From contig JAFAVN010000048.1 in NCBI GenBank assembly GCA_019242435.1, positions 1 through 13,132 of the forward strand: 13,132 nt of DNA, given 5' to 3'. Made by a program: the position numbers and the translations under genes. How positions within the stretch are numbered: the stretch's first letter is position 1; every line of letters starts with the position of its first letter. Source of the stretch: Verrucomicrobiota bacterium (GTDB lineage: Bacteria; Verrucomicrobiota; Verrucomicrobiia; Chthoniobacterales; JAFAMB01). The notes beneath the pieces are model-generated. The model worked only from the letters and a program-made list of their open reading frames with translations. It was not told the DNA's origin and did no database searches. Shown in pieces: positions 12,978-13,132 of this stretch.

Positions 12978-13132
12978 GTATATTCGCGGCCCCTCCCGCA
13001 AATATCTCGCCACCCTTGCGCGGCATTCTGTCAGCCGTTTGTAGCGCGCCACCGGTTCCGCCATGGTCTCCAAATTTTCCGCTAACCTGGCGCTCAACTC
13101 CGGCCACTGCTTTAGCTCGGCAATAGGTACCT
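12969..13132 (-). CDS. 3' end of an unidentified gene
   Basis: The last 53 codons of a minus-strand gene that enters from the right edge; the stop TGA is at 12971-12969. Seen: an Arg/Glu-rich helical tail with IAELKQWPELSARLAEN, then ETMAEPVARYKRLTECRARV and RYLREGPRIYDK at the end. The amphipathic pattern is protein-like and the other two minus-strand frames are less so, one being broken by an early stop. I do not recognise the family from this fragment. It reads in the same direction as cbpA, and the repeat tract at 12927-12977 overlaps its final codons. Confidence 0.5.
   Translation of the reverse strand, partial: VPIAELKQWPELSARLAENLETMAEPVARYKRLTECRARVARYLREGPRIYDK

Noticed and set aside
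1..13132. CRISPR array
   Set aside because: No regularly spaced direct repeats of 20-40 bases were seen anywhere in the window, and no cas-like gene.

Overview
The window is a piece of a bacterial chromosome with moderate GC content and tightly packed genes. It mixes housekeeping genes (Der/EngA GTPase, a CDP-alcohol phosphatidyltransferase, CbpA/CbpM co-chaperones, a CBS-domain pyrophosphatase, sulfate and amino-acid ABC transporters) with a short stretch of accessory or decaying genes. Lineage cannot be fixed from sequence alone. The gene set, a palindromic REP-like element whose minus strand reads 'VPEG...NRSQA', and small TCGAAC / ATGACAR repeat tracts in spacers would fit a Verrucomicrobiota-like genome, but this is a guess from memory and not a result.

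Layout: (1) 3-1914, plus strand: 3' end of cysT, complete cysW and a short cysA form a sulfate/thiosulfate importer operon entering from the left; this CysA stops right after its ATPase core. (2) 1915-2266: spacer with a REP-like double palindrome and a possible 33-codon ORF with a near-perfect Shine-Dalgarno. (3) 2267-2998, minus: ATPase of a polar amino-acid ABC importer. (4) 2999-5262: accessory stretch with an operator-like palindrome, a frameshifted GIY-YIG nuclease remnant (plus), an unrecognised 302-residue protein and a 124-residue peptidoglycan-binding-domain protein (both minus), and a 436-base stretch with only a doubtful gene remnant. (5) 5263-8285, minus: CBS/DHH pyrophosphatase, amino-acid ABC permease and a small winged-helix/coiled-coil protein, read in that order.

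(6) 8286-8634: a 349-base spacer with five small hairpins, three ATTGCAA repeats and a strong intrinsic terminator ending 18 bases before the next gene. (7) 8635-11466, plus: DUF4230 membrane-anchored protein, phosphatidylglycerophosphate synthase-like enzyme, Der. (8) 11494-12780, minus: cbpA then cbpM. (9) 12781-13132: spacer with short repeats, then the 3' end of an unidentified minus-strand gene.

How the genes work together: CysT/CysW form the sulfate channel driven by CysA; the sulfate-binding protein is presumably upstream of the window. The amino-acid permease (5776-6657) and ATPase (2267-2998) look like halves of one importer separated by about 2.8 kb of unrelated genes, and no solute-binding protein is visible. 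CbpM is the expected regulator of the CbpA J-protein. The clearest candidates for something undescribed are the structured leader with terminator before the DUF4230 gene, and the peptidoglycan-binding/unknown-protein pair at 3494-4826.
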